This document shows, one piece after another, positions 44,821 through 53,384 of a stretch of DNA of 64,000 bases. The DNA is taken from positions 22,292 through 86,291 of the forward strand of contig JAIQGK010000021.1 of assembly GCA_020072645.1 (NCBI GenBank), in the 5' to 3' direction. This DNA is from Terriglobia bacterium. GTDB taxonomy: Bacteria > Acidobacteriota > Terriglobia > Terriglobales > Acidobacteriaceae. The notes beneath the pieces are model-generated. The model worked only from the letters and a program-made list of their open reading frames with translations, made no database searches and had not been told where the DNA came from. Made by a program: the position numbers and the translations under genes. Position 1 is the stretch's first letter; each line of letters begins with the position of its first letter.

Positions 44821-47800
44821 TTATGCTGCCGCCGTCGGCTTCGCTACAGGTCTTGGCGCGGGCGGCTCAACATCTTTTTTGCCGCGATGCGCCAGCCGTT
44901 CAACCACGTCGAAGCTTACAGGGATCAGGAAGATGGCGAGCAGGGAAGCCGCCAGCATGCCACCAATTACGGCGCTTCCCAGCACTCGACGTGATATGGC
45001 GCCTGCGCCAGTGGCTGTCCACAAGGGCACGCAGCCAAGAATGAAGGCAAACGCGGTCATTAATATAGGGCGTAAACGCAATCGGGCTGCGGACAAGGCT
45101 GACTCTTCGATTGATTTGCCCTTGTCGAATTCCATTTTGGCGAACTCAACGATCAGAATCGCGTTCTTGGCGGCAAGTCCGATTAGCATGACCAATCCGA
45201 TTTGCGCGTATACGTTGTTTTCAAGTCCGCGCATCCAGAGGAACCAGAGTGCCCCGAACACCGCGACCGGCGTACCTAGGAGCACACTGAACGGCAATGA
45301 CCAGCTCTCGTATTGCGCAGCAAGGATCAAAAACACAAACAACAACGACATCGCGAAGATGACGGCGGACGACACGCCTTCAGTCGCTTTTTTCTCCTGG
45401 AACGACATGCCAAGATAGTCGTAGCCCATCTCCGCCGGCATGGTCTGCTTGAAGACTTCTTCCATGGCTTTCATCGCCTGGCCTGAGCTATATCCGGGGG
45501 CGGCGCTGCCATTGAGTTGCACGCATCGGTAGAGGTTATAGCGCATGGTGAATTCAGGTCCGGTGCTCGGCTTCACTCTGGTTACCGCGCTCATGGGGAC
45601 AGGCTGTCCAGCATCATTGGTTATGTAGAACTGCCCCAGGTTCTCCGCTCGCGTTCGATAATCACCCTCCGCCTGCACGTACACCTGCCATTGCCGGCCA
45701 AACTGATTGAAGTAATTTACCAGCACTCCGCCCATGAACATTTGCAGCGTCTTGTAAACGTCAGACAGCTGGACACCCTGGGCCACCACCTTGGGACGGT
45801 CGACGTCCACATATACCTGCGGAATTATGGGCAGCGCAGTCGTGGAAACGCTGGCCAATTCAGGACGCTTCCGCGCGGCCGCTATGAACTGGGCCAGATT
45901 CTTGTTCAGGAACTCCGGGTCTTTGCCCGCGCGGTCTTCTAAAAGAAAACTCACGCCTCCTGAGGTTCCTACACCGGGAATTGCCGGAGGAGGGAATGAG
46001 AACGCGATACCTTCCGTAACACCGCTGAGTGCCTTGTTCAGATGCGCTTTAATGGCCTCGTACTGTTCTTCAGGAGCTTTGCGTTCCGCCCACTCTTTCA
46101 GCGTGATGAAATAGAAGGAGCTATAGGTATCCTGCACGCCGCTGAGCATGCTGTATCCAATAACTGAAGTCACGCCTTCCACGCCAGGGGTCTTGGTAAC
46201 GATCTCTTCTATTTTGCGCGATGCCTCATCATTGCGCTGCAGCGATGCGGCATTCGGCAATTGCAGTCCGGCATAGACGAACCCCTGGTCTTCGTCAGGC
46301 AGGAAGCTTGACGGCAGCTTGGAGCCGAACCACAGCGCCAGCGCGGTTACGCCAACGAGCGAGAGCATGCTCAATCCGGCTTTGCGGATAAGGCCGCCGC
46401 AGATGCTTACGTAGCCGTCCGTGGTGCGGCCAAATACACGATTAAACCAGCGGAAAAACATTCCCAGAGGTCCACGGGCCTCTTTCTTGTGCTTGAGCAG
46501 AAGTGCTGAAAGCGCCGGACTAAGAGACAACGCGTTGAAAGCTGAAATCAACACTGAGATGGCGATTGTGATGGCGAACTGCTGGTACAAGCGACCGGTG
46601 ATGCCGGGAATGAACGCTGTAGGAATGAACACAGCGGCAAGAATCAGCGCAATTGCGATGACCGGCCCGGAAACCTCTTCCATGGCTTTGTGAGCTGCAT
46701 CCTTCGGCGAGAGCCCATGTTCAATGTGGTGCTCCACGGCTTCCACAACCACAATCGCATCGTCCACCACCAATCCAATTGCCAGTACCAGCCCGAAGAG
46801 AGATAAGGTGTTGATGGAAAAACCGAGCGCCGGAAAAATAACAAATGTTCCAACCAGAGACACAGGCACGGCCAACAGTGGAATCAGCGTTGCGCGCCAT
46901 CCTTGCAGGAAAATGTAAACGACGATGATGACGAGGATGATGGCTTCAAAAAGCGTCTTCTGAATTTCACGCAAGCCTTCTGTAACCGCTAGCGTTGTAT
47001 CCAGTGCGATGGCATAGTCCAGGTCCTGCGGGAAGCGGCTTTTTGCTTCGGCCATCAGTTTGCGAACGCCGGCCGCGGCTTGCACTGCATTCGATCCCGG
47101 CAATTGATAGATGGCCAGCACCGCCGCCGGCTTGCCGTTGTATCGCCCCATAATGTTATAGGTTTGGGCTCCCAACTCAATGCGGGCCACATCCTTCATA
47201 TAGAGCACAGAACCGTCAGGGTTGGCCCGTATCACGATGCTGCCGAACTCTTCTGGAGAGGGCAGGCGACCCTGGGCCCGCACGGCGTATGTAAAGTCCT
47301 GTCCTTTGGGGACTGGCTCGCCGCCAATCTGGCCAGCGGGATTTACCGTGTTTTGTGTCTGGATTGCCTTGACCAACTCAGGGACGGTCACACCCAGCTT
47401 CGCCAGCCGGTCAGGTTTCACCCAGCAGCGCATAGCATATTGCCCTGCGCCAAACACCGTTACGCTCGCAATGCCCGGAACGCGCGTCAACTGGTCATTG
47501 AGATTGATATAGGCGTAGTTCGCAAGAAAGATGTTGTCATAGCTCCCTTTGGGAGAGACCAGGTTCACCAGCATCAGTGGCGCTGCCGTGGACTTCTGCA
47601 CGGTGACTCCAGCATTGATTACGTCCGTCGGCAGCTGGGAGTTCGCCTGATTGGTGCGCATCTGTGCCAGGATCTGGTCCGTGCTTGGGTCCGTCTTAAT
47701 GTCGAAGTTCACGGTTAGCGTCATCGCGCCGTTGTTAGCGTTGGTGGAGTACATGTAGTTCATGTTGTCCACGCCGCTCATCTGCTGTTCGATCGGGGTA

Positions 47801-47985
47801 GCAACCGATTGCTCGATGGTCTGCGCGTCCGCACCCGGATAAGTGGCCTTCACCTGAATTTCAGGAGGCGCTATGTTGGGGAATTGCGCGGTAGGAAGCC
47901 GAAGCATGGATACAACGCCGATAATTACCATGAGAATGGAGATGACCATTGCCACGATAGGACGCCGAATAAAAAAGTTTGCCAT
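44821..47985 (-). CDS. RND efflux permease (HAE1, AcrB/MexB type)
   Basis: 1054-aa inner-membrane proton/drug antiporter. It is full length for HAE1 pumps, with 12 TM helices and two large periplasmic loops. It begins MANFFIRRPIVAMVISILM. The proton-relay acidic pair is in GLVLAIGLVVDDAIVVVEAV of TM4. PVSLVGTFVIFPALGFSINT and GLAAKNAILIVEFAK are also typical. The C-terminal tail is Pro/Ala-rich. Its start lies 2 bp after the adaptor stop. It exports hydrophobic or amphiphilic compounds; the range cannot be predicted. Confidence 0.96.
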   Translation of the reverse strand: MANFFIRRPIVAMVISILMVIIGVVSMLRLPTAQFPNIAPPEIQVKATYPGADAQTIEQSVATPIEQQMSGVDNMNYMYSTNANNGAMTLTVNFDIKTDPSTDQILAQMRTNQANSQLPTDVINAGVTVQKSTAAPLMLVNLVSPKGSYDNIFLANYAYINLNDQLTRVPGIASVTVFGAGQYAMRCWVKPDRLAKLGVTVPELVKAIQTQNTVNPAGQIGGEPVPKGQDFTYAVRAQGRLPSPEEFGSIVIRANPDGSVLYMKDVARIELGAQTYNIMGRYNGKPAAVLAIYQLPGSNAVQAAAGVRKLMAEAKSRFPQDLDYAIALDTTLAVTEGLREIQKTLFEAIILVIIVVYIFLQGWRATLIPLLAVPVSLVGTFVIFPALGFSINTLSLFGLVLAIGLVVDDAIVVVEAVEHHIEHGLSPKDAAHKAMEEVSGPVIAIALILAAVFIPTAFIPGITGRLYQQFAITIAISVLISAFNALSLSPALSALLLKHKKEARGPLGMFFRWFNRVFGRTTDGYVSICGGLIRKAGLSMLSLVGVTALALWFGSKLPSSFLPDEDQGFVYAGLQLPNAASLQRNDEASRKIEEIVTKTPGVEGVTSVIGYSMLSGVQDTYSSFYFITLKEWAERKAPEEQYEAIKAHLNKALSGVTEGIAFSFPPPAIPGVGTSGGVSFLLEDRAGKDPEFLNKNLAQFIAAARKRPELASVSTTALPIIPQVYVDVDRPKVVAQGVQLSDVYKTLQMFMGGVLVNYFNQFGRQWQVYVQAEGDYRTRAENLGQFYITNDAGQPVPMSAVTRVKPSTGPEFTMRYNLYRCVQLNGSAAPGYSSGQAMKAMEEVFKQTMPAEMGYDYLGMSFQEKKATEGVSSAVIFAMSLLFVFLILAAQYESWSLPFSVLLGTPVAVFGALWFLWMRGLENNVYAQIGLVMLIGLAAKNAILIVEFAKMEFDKGKSIEESALSAARLRLRPILMTAFAFILGCVPLWTATGAGAISRRVLGSAVIGGMLAASLLAIFLIPVSFDVVERLAHRGKKDVEPPAPRPVAKPTAAA

Positions 47986-47987
47986 GG

Positions 47988-49154
47988 CTATTTGCCTTCT
48001 TTGGACGCTTGATAAGGTTTGGGTATGACAGGCGATCCCTCTCTAACTTTCTGGAATCCTTCCACGATGACCTGCTCGGAGGGCTGCACGCCATTCTTGA
48101 TGATCCACATGTCCCCCACTCGCTCTCCAACGGTTACCGGTCGAATGCTGGCTTTGCTTTCTGGAGTCACCACTGCAACCTGATAGGTGCCCTGTGTTTC
48201 AATCACCGAACGTTGTGGCACCAGCATTGCATTTTTTGCCAGCGCGGTAGGGAACCTCACGCGAGCGAACTGTCCTGGACGGAGTATCCCGCCGGGGTTG
48301 TCGAACGCGCCGGCAAAGCGAATCGTTCCTGTCTTTAGATCGACCTGACGGTCGGCGATAAGGATCTGGCCTTTACTCGGGTAAACGCTTCCGTCCGCCA
48401 AGATGAGCTCCAACGCCTTATTCACGCCGAGAGCACGCTTACCGCTGGCAACTTCACTGATCTTGGAAGCAAAGGGAAGATACTCTTGTTCGCTTACGGA
48501 GAAGTAAACCTTGATTGGCTGAATTTGCGACACAGTCGTCAGGATCGACGTGGGCCCAACGAGATCACCTATCTGTCCCTTGGCCAGGCCGGCAACACCG
48601 TCCACCAGCGATCGCACCTTCGTGAACTCAAGATTTAGGCGCGCTTGCTCCACTTGTGCTTTGGCCGCGTCAACAATGGCGATGGCGGCGGCATTGGCCT
48701 GAATGTCGTTGTCCAGTTGCGCCTGGGGAATCGCACTTTGTTTTGCCAGCGGTGTGTCACGCTGGACGTCAAGCGCCGTCTTGCCCAGTTGGGCTTCAGC
48801 CTGCGCCTGCTGGCCTTTTGTTTGTTGCAGTGCAGCGTCAAAGGGACGAGGATCGATTTCGAACAATACGTCTCCTTTATGTACCACGCTGCCCTCGCGG
48901 TAATTCTGTTTCATCAGGTATCCGCTTACCTGGGGACGTATGTCGGCATTCACGTATCCATCCAGGATCGCGACCCACTCGCCGTAAATCGGCACATCTT
49001 TCTGTTGAACGTCGACCACCTGCACTTCTGGAGGAGGCGGAGGTGCTGCCTCAGTCTTGCTTGCACAACCCCCAAGCGTCAGCAAGGCAGCGAAACAGAA
49101 ACTAATACCTGTATAAAGACGATACTTTGAGTTTGCATATAGACTCGCAGACAT
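47988..49154 (-). CDS. RND periplasmic adaptor lipoprotein (MFP)
   Basis: 388-aa membrane-fusion protein of the AcrA/MexA type. The signal peptide ends in lipobox LTLGGC; then come a Pro-rich linker, a biotinyl-lipoyl-like domain (about 60-100 and 190-225), an alpha-hairpin (about 100-180, KGQQAQAEAQLGKTALDVQR) and beta-barrel and membrane-proximal domains (about 230-375). ATG 49154 is preceded by GGAGGAGCG. First gene of a six-gene operon (adaptor, RND, outer-membrane factor, MscS, VIT-like, barrel). The bidirectional dyad promoter at 49249-49322 lies about 95 bp upstream. Confidence 0.95.
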   Translation of the reverse strand: MSASLYANSKYRLYTGISFCFAALLTLGGCASKTEAAPPPPPEVQVVDVQQKDVPIYGEWVAILDGYVNADIRPQVSGYLMKQNYREGSVVHKGDVLFEIDPRPFDAALQQTKGQQAQAEAQLGKTALDVQRDTPLAKQSAIPQAQLDNDIQANAAAIAIVDAAKAQVEQARLNLEFTKVRSLVDGVAGLAKGQIGDLVGPTSILTTVSQIQPIKVYFSVSEQEYLPFASKISEVASGKRALGVNKALELILADGSVYPSKGQILIADRQVDLKTGTIRFAGAFDNPGGILRPGQFARVRFPTALAKNAMLVPQRSVIETQGTYQVAVVTPESKASIRPVTVGERVGDMWIIKNGVQPSEQVIVEGFQKVREGSPVIPKPYQASKEGK

Positions 49155-49248
49155 TTCGCTCCTCCACTTTCACGCTGAATCGAGACCTCGGCGCCCTCAT
49201 GTAGGGACAGCGTTCAGCATGATTTGTTGTTCCAATCCGCTAAGGCGC

Positions 49249-49322
49249 ATTCTGACCGGGGTGGCAGCTCTACAAAACTGTCAAAAGTACTAGTTTCCAG
49301 CGGGGCGATATGAGGACACAGT
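49249..49322. promoter_or_regulatory. Bidirectional dyad promoter of RND operon
   Basis: Site 49276-49295 is identical over 20 bp to 11506-11525. CAGAAT on the minus strand (49249-49254; 4 of 6) faces the RND operon, and CACAGT (49317-49322) faces the glucosidase gene; both are 21 bp from the site. Confidence 0.65.
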
Positions 49323-49497
49323 GGGCTGTTATAGGCTGTGGATTTCTCCCAGGGCCCACGGATCGCCGGCTCCCTTGCCCGGGCAACAGGGCTTACGTGT
49401 GACCCAAATCACTGCGCTCTGTGACTCCAATCAGTAAGTTGTGCAAAGTGCCAAAAGATCAAGGCGCATGCCCATAAACCGTGCATTTTTGCAATCC

Positions 49498-49544
49498 AAC
49501 TGTCAGTTTTGACAGTCGTCCGCTGTCACATTGGGAAATAGGAT
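49498..49544 (+). promoter_or_regulatory. Dyad operator with perfect arms, glucosidase promoter
   Basis: Site 49498-49517 has perfect 7-bp arms ACTGTCA-GTTT-TGACAGT, the best dyad in the window. TAGGAT (49539-49544) follows after 21 bp. ATG 49596 is 51 bp further. Confidence 0.68.
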
Positions 49545-49595
49545 GAGCTTAACTCGCGGCCCCTTTCGACAATGCCTCGATTATGGAGGAAAGAG

Positions 49596-52361
49596 ATGAA
49601 AACCAATGCAGAAACCGTCAGGCTGGAAGAAGCCCGCACAGCCAATCTCCCCTGGAAAAAATGGGGCCCATATCTGAGTGAGCGCCAGTGGGGCACCGTG
49701 CGCGAGGATTACAGCCCAGGCGGCGACGCATGGAATTTCTTCACCCATGATCAGGCGCGTTCGCGCGCATACCGCTGGGGCGAGGATGGCATTGCCGGCA
49801 TTTCCGACGACCAGCAGCACCTTTGCTTCGCCTTGGCCCTGTGGAACGGTGAGGACCCGATTCTCAAGGAGCGGCTCTTTGGCCTGACCAACAGTGAAGG
49901 CAACCATGGCGAAGACGTAAAGGAATACTATTTCTACCTCGACAGCACGCCGACGCATTCCTACATGAAGTATCTCTATAAGTATCCGCAGGCGGCCTAT
50001 CCCTATTGCGACTTGCTGGAAACGAACCGTCGCCGCACCCGTAATGACTTTGAATACGAATTGCTCGATACCGGCGTCTTCAATGAAGACCGATACTTCG
50101 ACGTGTTTGTTGAGTACGCGAAAGACGGTCCCGAAGACATCCTGGTGCGGATCAGCGCAGCCAACCGCGGGCCGGAAGTCGCAGAGCTGCATGTGTTGCC
50201 AACGTTGTGGTTCCGCAATGACTGGTCCAAGTGGATTGCCTCATCCAACCGGGTTGAAGTCAAGCCGTTTCTAAAACAGATTGAATCCGCGGCGGGCACA
50301 AGCGCGGTTGAGATCACGCACACGCAGCTTGGCAACTTCACACTCTGGTGCGAAGGTGACGTGCCACTGCTCTTTACCGAGAATGAAACCAACCACGAAA
50401 AACTTTTTCCCGGGCAAGGCCAGAAGAATGAGAGTCCGCACGTCAAAGACGGCATCAATGACTGCGTGGTGCAGGGCAAGCTGGACGCGGTGAATCCTGA
50501 GAAAAAGGGCACCAAGGTCGCGGCGCACTACACGATCAACGTCGGCGCGGGGCAGACCAAAACGGTTCGCCTGCGGCTTTCAAAAAATTCCTCTGAACCT
50601 AAGAGCAAACCTTTTGGAAAGCCATTTGATGAAATCTTCGCGGCGCGGTTGCGTGAATGCGATGAGTTCTACAAATCCGTGACGCCGCCGTCGGTCGGTG
50701 AAGACCAGGCCAGGGTGATGCGCCAGGCGCTGGCCGGCATGCTATGGAGCAAGCAATTCTTCTTTTTTGACGGTGATAACTGGCTGGACGAGCACCACTC
50801 CAACCCTCTCCATACCGGATCTCGAGCCTCCCGGAACTCAGAGTGGTTCCACATGCTGAACCGGGACATCATCTCCATGCCGGACAAGTGGGAGTATCCC
50901 TGGTACGCTGCCTGGGACCTGGCCTTCCACACGCTCCCGCTCTCCATCGTTGACCCTGACTTTGCCAAAGACCAGATGCAATTGATGCTGCGCGCCGCAT
51001 ACCTGCACCCCAACGGACAGATGCCCGCTTACGAGTGGAACTTCAGTGACGTGAATCCTCCTGTCCACGCTTTTGCCACGCTCTTTCTGAATCGTGCCGA
51101 AGCGGCCCGCGGCAGGTCAGACATTAATTTCATTAAAGAGACGTTTAACAAGCTGCTGCTGAACTTTACCTGGTGGGTGAACCGCAAAGACCGCTTTGGC
51201 AAAAACGTGTTTGAAGGCGGATTCCTCGGTCTGGATAACATCGGCGTTTTTGATCGCAGCGCCCCGCTTCCCACCGGCGGAAGCCTGGAGCAGGCGGATG
51301 GCACGGCCTGGATGGGCCTGTTCAGCCAGAACATGCTGGAACTTGCGTTTGACATCACCTCCCAAGACCCCACCTACGAACCCATGATCATGAAGTTCGC
51401 CGAGCACTTCTACTACATTGGCGCGGCCATGAACCGGCCCGGTCAGGATGGCATGTGGGACGAGGAGGACGGCTTCTATTACGATCTGCTGCGGCTCCCC
51501 GACGGCAGCTCCCAGCGGCTGAAGGTGCGCTCCATGGTCGGCCTGCTTCCGCTGTGCGCCACCACAGTCCTTGAAAAGTGGATGCGGGAAAGTGTTCCGG
51601 AGACGATGGCCACTCTTCATGAACGCCTGCGCCGCATTCCCGAGCTCAAGGCGACCATCCACCCAACGGGCCCAGGACATTTTGGAGTCGCCGATCGCGG
51701 GATCATAGCCTTGGTCAACCCCGACCGGCTGCGCCGGATACTCACCAAAATGCTCGACGAGAATGAGTTCCTTAGTTCTTACGGCATCCGCTCGCTCTCC
51801 AAGTTTCACGAGCAGCACCCGTTTATCTTGCACGTAGCCGGACAGGAGTACCGCGTGGAATATCTTCCGGCTGAGTCCAACACCGGCATGTTTGGCGGCA
51901 ACTCCAACTGGCGCGGCCCAATCTGGATGCCGGTGAACGTGATGATCATCCGTGCGCTGCTGAACTTTTATCTGTACTATGGCGACAACTTCAAGATTGA
52001 ATGCCCAACAGGTTCCGGCAAGATGATGAATCTCTTTGAAGTGAGCAAAGAAATCGCTGATCGTCTTACCAGGATTTTCACCCGCGACGAAAAAGGTCGT
52101 CGGCCAGTCTATGGCGGCACGGAGAAGTTCCAGAGCGATCCCAACTGGCGCGACCTCGTCCTCTTCTACGAATACTTCCATGGCGATAACGGCGCTGGAT
52201 TGGGCGCGAGCCATCAAACCGGCTGGACAGGTCTGGTGGCCAAACTTATCGAGCTTTTCGGCATGTTGGACGCCAAGAAGGCATTGGCGGAAGGCCGGGA
52301 AGCCGCGTTCGCCAAGGCCGCGGCGGCAGGAGCAGGGAAGAAAGAGGAGAAGGTGGCTTAA
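49596..52361 (+). CDS. MGH1-like (GH63-type) glucosidase
   Basis: About 921-aa predicted cytoplasmic glycoside hydrolase with the mannosylglycerate-hydrolase-like (GH63 C-terminal) (alpha/alpha)6 barrel. Recognisable text includes PYLSERQWGTVREDYS near residue 25, KWEYPWYAAWDLAFHTLPLS (about 430-450, catalytic-acid region), LGLDNIGVFDRS and FGGNSNWRGPIWMPVNVMI. There is no signal peptide. ATG 49596 follows GGAGGAAAG. Relatives annotated as glucosidase act on alpha-glucosides or glucosylglycerate; the substrate here is undetermined. Under two dyad promoters. It is followed by DUF4239 after 89 bp. With the GH13 enzyme at 55367 it suggests handling of alpha-glucans or compatible solutes. Confidence 0.82.
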   Translation: MKTNAETVRLEEARTANLPWKKWGPYLSERQWGTVREDYSPGGDAWNFFTHDQARSRAYRWGEDGIAGISDDQQHLCFALALWNGEDPILKERLFGLTNSEGNHGEDVKEYYFYLDSTPTHSYMKYLYKYPQAAYPYCDLLETNRRRTRNDFEYELLDTGVFNEDRYFDVFVEYAKDGPEDILVRISAANRGPEVAELHVLPTLWFRNDWSKWIASSNRVEVKPFLKQIESAAGTSAVEITHTQLGNFTLWCEGDVPLLFTENETNHEKLFPGQGQKNESPHVKDGINDCVVQGKLDAVNPEKKGTKVAAHYTINVGAGQTKTVRLRLSKNSSEPKSKPFGKPFDEIFAARLRECDEFYKSVTPPSVGEDQARVMRQALAGMLWSKQFFFFDGDNWLDEHHSNPLHTGSRASRNSEWFHMLNRDIISMPDKWEYPWYAAWDLAFHTLPLSIVDPDFAKDQMQLMLRAAYLHPNGQMPAYEWNFSDVNPPVHAFATLFLNRAEAARGRSDINFIKETFNKLLLNFTWWVNRKDRFGKNVFEGGFLGLDNIGVFDRSAPLPTGGSLEQADGTAWMGLFSQNMLELAFDITSQDPTYEPMIMKFAEHFYYIGAAMNRPGQDGMWDEEDGFYYDLLRLPDGSSQRLKVRSMVGLLPLCATTVLEKWMRESVPETMATLHERLRRIPELKATIHPTGPGHFGVADRGIIALVNPDRLRRILTKMLDENEFLSSYGIRSLSKFHEQHPFILHVAGQEYRVEYLPAESNTGMFGGNSNWRGPIWMPVNVMIIRALLNFYLYYGDNFKIECPTGSGKMMNLFEVSKEIADRLTRIFTRDEKGRRPVYGGTEKFQSDPNWRDLVLFYEYFHGDNGAGLGASHQTGWTGLVAKLIELFGMLDAKKALAEGREAAFAKAAAAGAGKKEEKVA

Positions 52362-52424
52362 AGGCTCGGCTATTTCGCTCGGGAAGAAAGAGAAGGTGGT
52401 GGCTTAACGGCTGTATTTTCGGTC
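52335..52424 (+). repeat. Tandem duplication across the glucosidase stop codon
   Basis: A 46-bp segment (52335-52380), starting GGGAAGAAAGAGGAGAAGGT and containing the TAA stop, is followed directly by an imperfect 44-bp copy (52381-52424). The second copy retains a GGCTTAA. Confidence 0.7.
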
Positions 52425-52450
52425 GGGGCCCAGAAGGAGCCTGCTGAACG

Positions 52451-53206
52451 ATGAAGCTGCTGGACTTTCCTCTTCTTGTGTTGGCTGTATCGTTTGTCGT
52501 TCTGCTCATTGCGGCCTGGACCGGCGACCTCCTTCGCAAGAGAGTTCGCCCCGTTCAGGACGAAGAGCGGGATGATTACGGCGTTGTGCTGGGCGCGACG
52601 CTGACCCTGCTGGGACTCCTGATCGGTTTTAGTTTCTCCATGGCCGTTAGCCGCTACGATCTGCGCAAGAATTACGAGGAGCAAGAAGCCAACGCCATTG
52701 GTACTGAGTATGCGCGGGCCGACCTGCTGCCTGCCGAGGATGCATCGAGAGTGCGCGAACTGCTGAAGAAGTATCTCGATCAGCGCATCTTGTTCTACAC
52801 CACTCGCAATCCGCAAAAGCTGGAGAAGATCAATTCAGATACAGCCCAACTTCAGAAAGAGCTGTGGTCGGCCGTGCAGTCGCGAACCGCGCAGCCTACG
52901 CCGCTGGTTGCTCTTGCCGTTTCCGGTATGAATGACGTGTTGAACTCGCAGGGATACACGCAGGCCGCATGGTGGAATCGCATTCCTTTCCCCGCGTGGG
53001 GATTGATGGTGACAATCGCCTTCTGCTGCAACCTGCTGATCGGATACGGCGCGCGGCGGCGCGAATCGCGGATATTTCTGATCCTGCCCTTTGCCGTGTC
53101 CATCGCTTTTTGCCTGATCGCTGACATTGATAGCCCGCATGCGGGTGCTATTCGCGTAGCTGCTCACAATCTCTCGAGTCTGGCTCAAGCGCTACAGTCG
53201 CAATAG
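52451..53206 (+). CDS. DUF4239 (bestrophin-like) membrane protein
   Basis: 251-aa inner-membrane protein of the DUF4239 family, which is distantly bestrophin-like. Four TM helices are visible (about 5-25, 45-68, 175-200, 210-230). The cytoplasmic loop contains YEEQEANAIGTEYARADLLP, typical of the family. An anion-channel role is possible by analogy but unproven. AAGGAG lies 11 bp before ATG 52451. Probably co-transcribed with the glucosidase gene. Confidence 0.8.
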   Translation: MKLLDFPLLVLAVSFVVLLIAAWTGDLLRKRVRPVQDEERDDYGVVLGATLTLLGLLIGFSFSMAVSRYDLRKNYEEQEANAIGTEYARADLLPAEDASRVRELLKKYLDQRILFYTTRNPQKLEKINSDTAQLQKELWSAVQSRTAQPTPLVALAVSGMNDVLNSQGYTQAAWWNRIPFPAWGLMVTIAFCCNLLIGYGARRRESRIFLILPFAVSIAFCLIADIDSPHAGAIRVAAHNLSSLAQALQSQ

Positions 53207-53275
53207 GGTTGAGTGAAATGAAAAGCGCGCCACACCTTGTAACGATCGCAGGCTTCAGCCTGTGTTTATGGACAT

Positions 53276-53322
53276 CACTGGCAATTCTGACAGTCGTCCC
53301 CGATGGCAACCGGGCGGATAGT
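53276..53322 (+). promoter_or_regulatory. Dyad operator and promoter for OmpA-MetA-GH13 run
   Basis: Site 53276-53295 (arms ACTGGCA and TGACAGT, 6 of 7 paired), 21 bp, then GATAGT (53317-53322). About 55 bp of leader precede ATG 53385. Confidence 0.62.
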
Positions 53323-53384
53323 TAGTGGTCACCACGAATTCGTCCGATCACCAGATTTGACGATTGAACATAGGAGAAAGAGCT

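Larger units (their letters stand above)
49155..49595. other. Divergent intergenic region with two dyad promoters
   Basis: 441 bp between the RND operon and the glucosidase gene. It carries dyad sites at 49276-49295 and 49498-49517. The stretch right of the first site repeats the layout seen at 11506-11578: CACAGTGG after 21 bp, then GGATTTCTCCC. No gene was seen. Confidence 0.6.

Noticed and set aside
11526..49335. Sigma-54 (-24/-12) promoters next to the dyads
   Set aside because: GG-N10-GC spacing was tested downstream of several sites; the nearest cases have 9, 11 or 12 bp between GG and GC.
51117..52217. 366-aa minus-strand ORF opposite the glucosidase
   Set aside because: The plus strand has clear GH motifs over the same bases; the antisense text is not protein-like.
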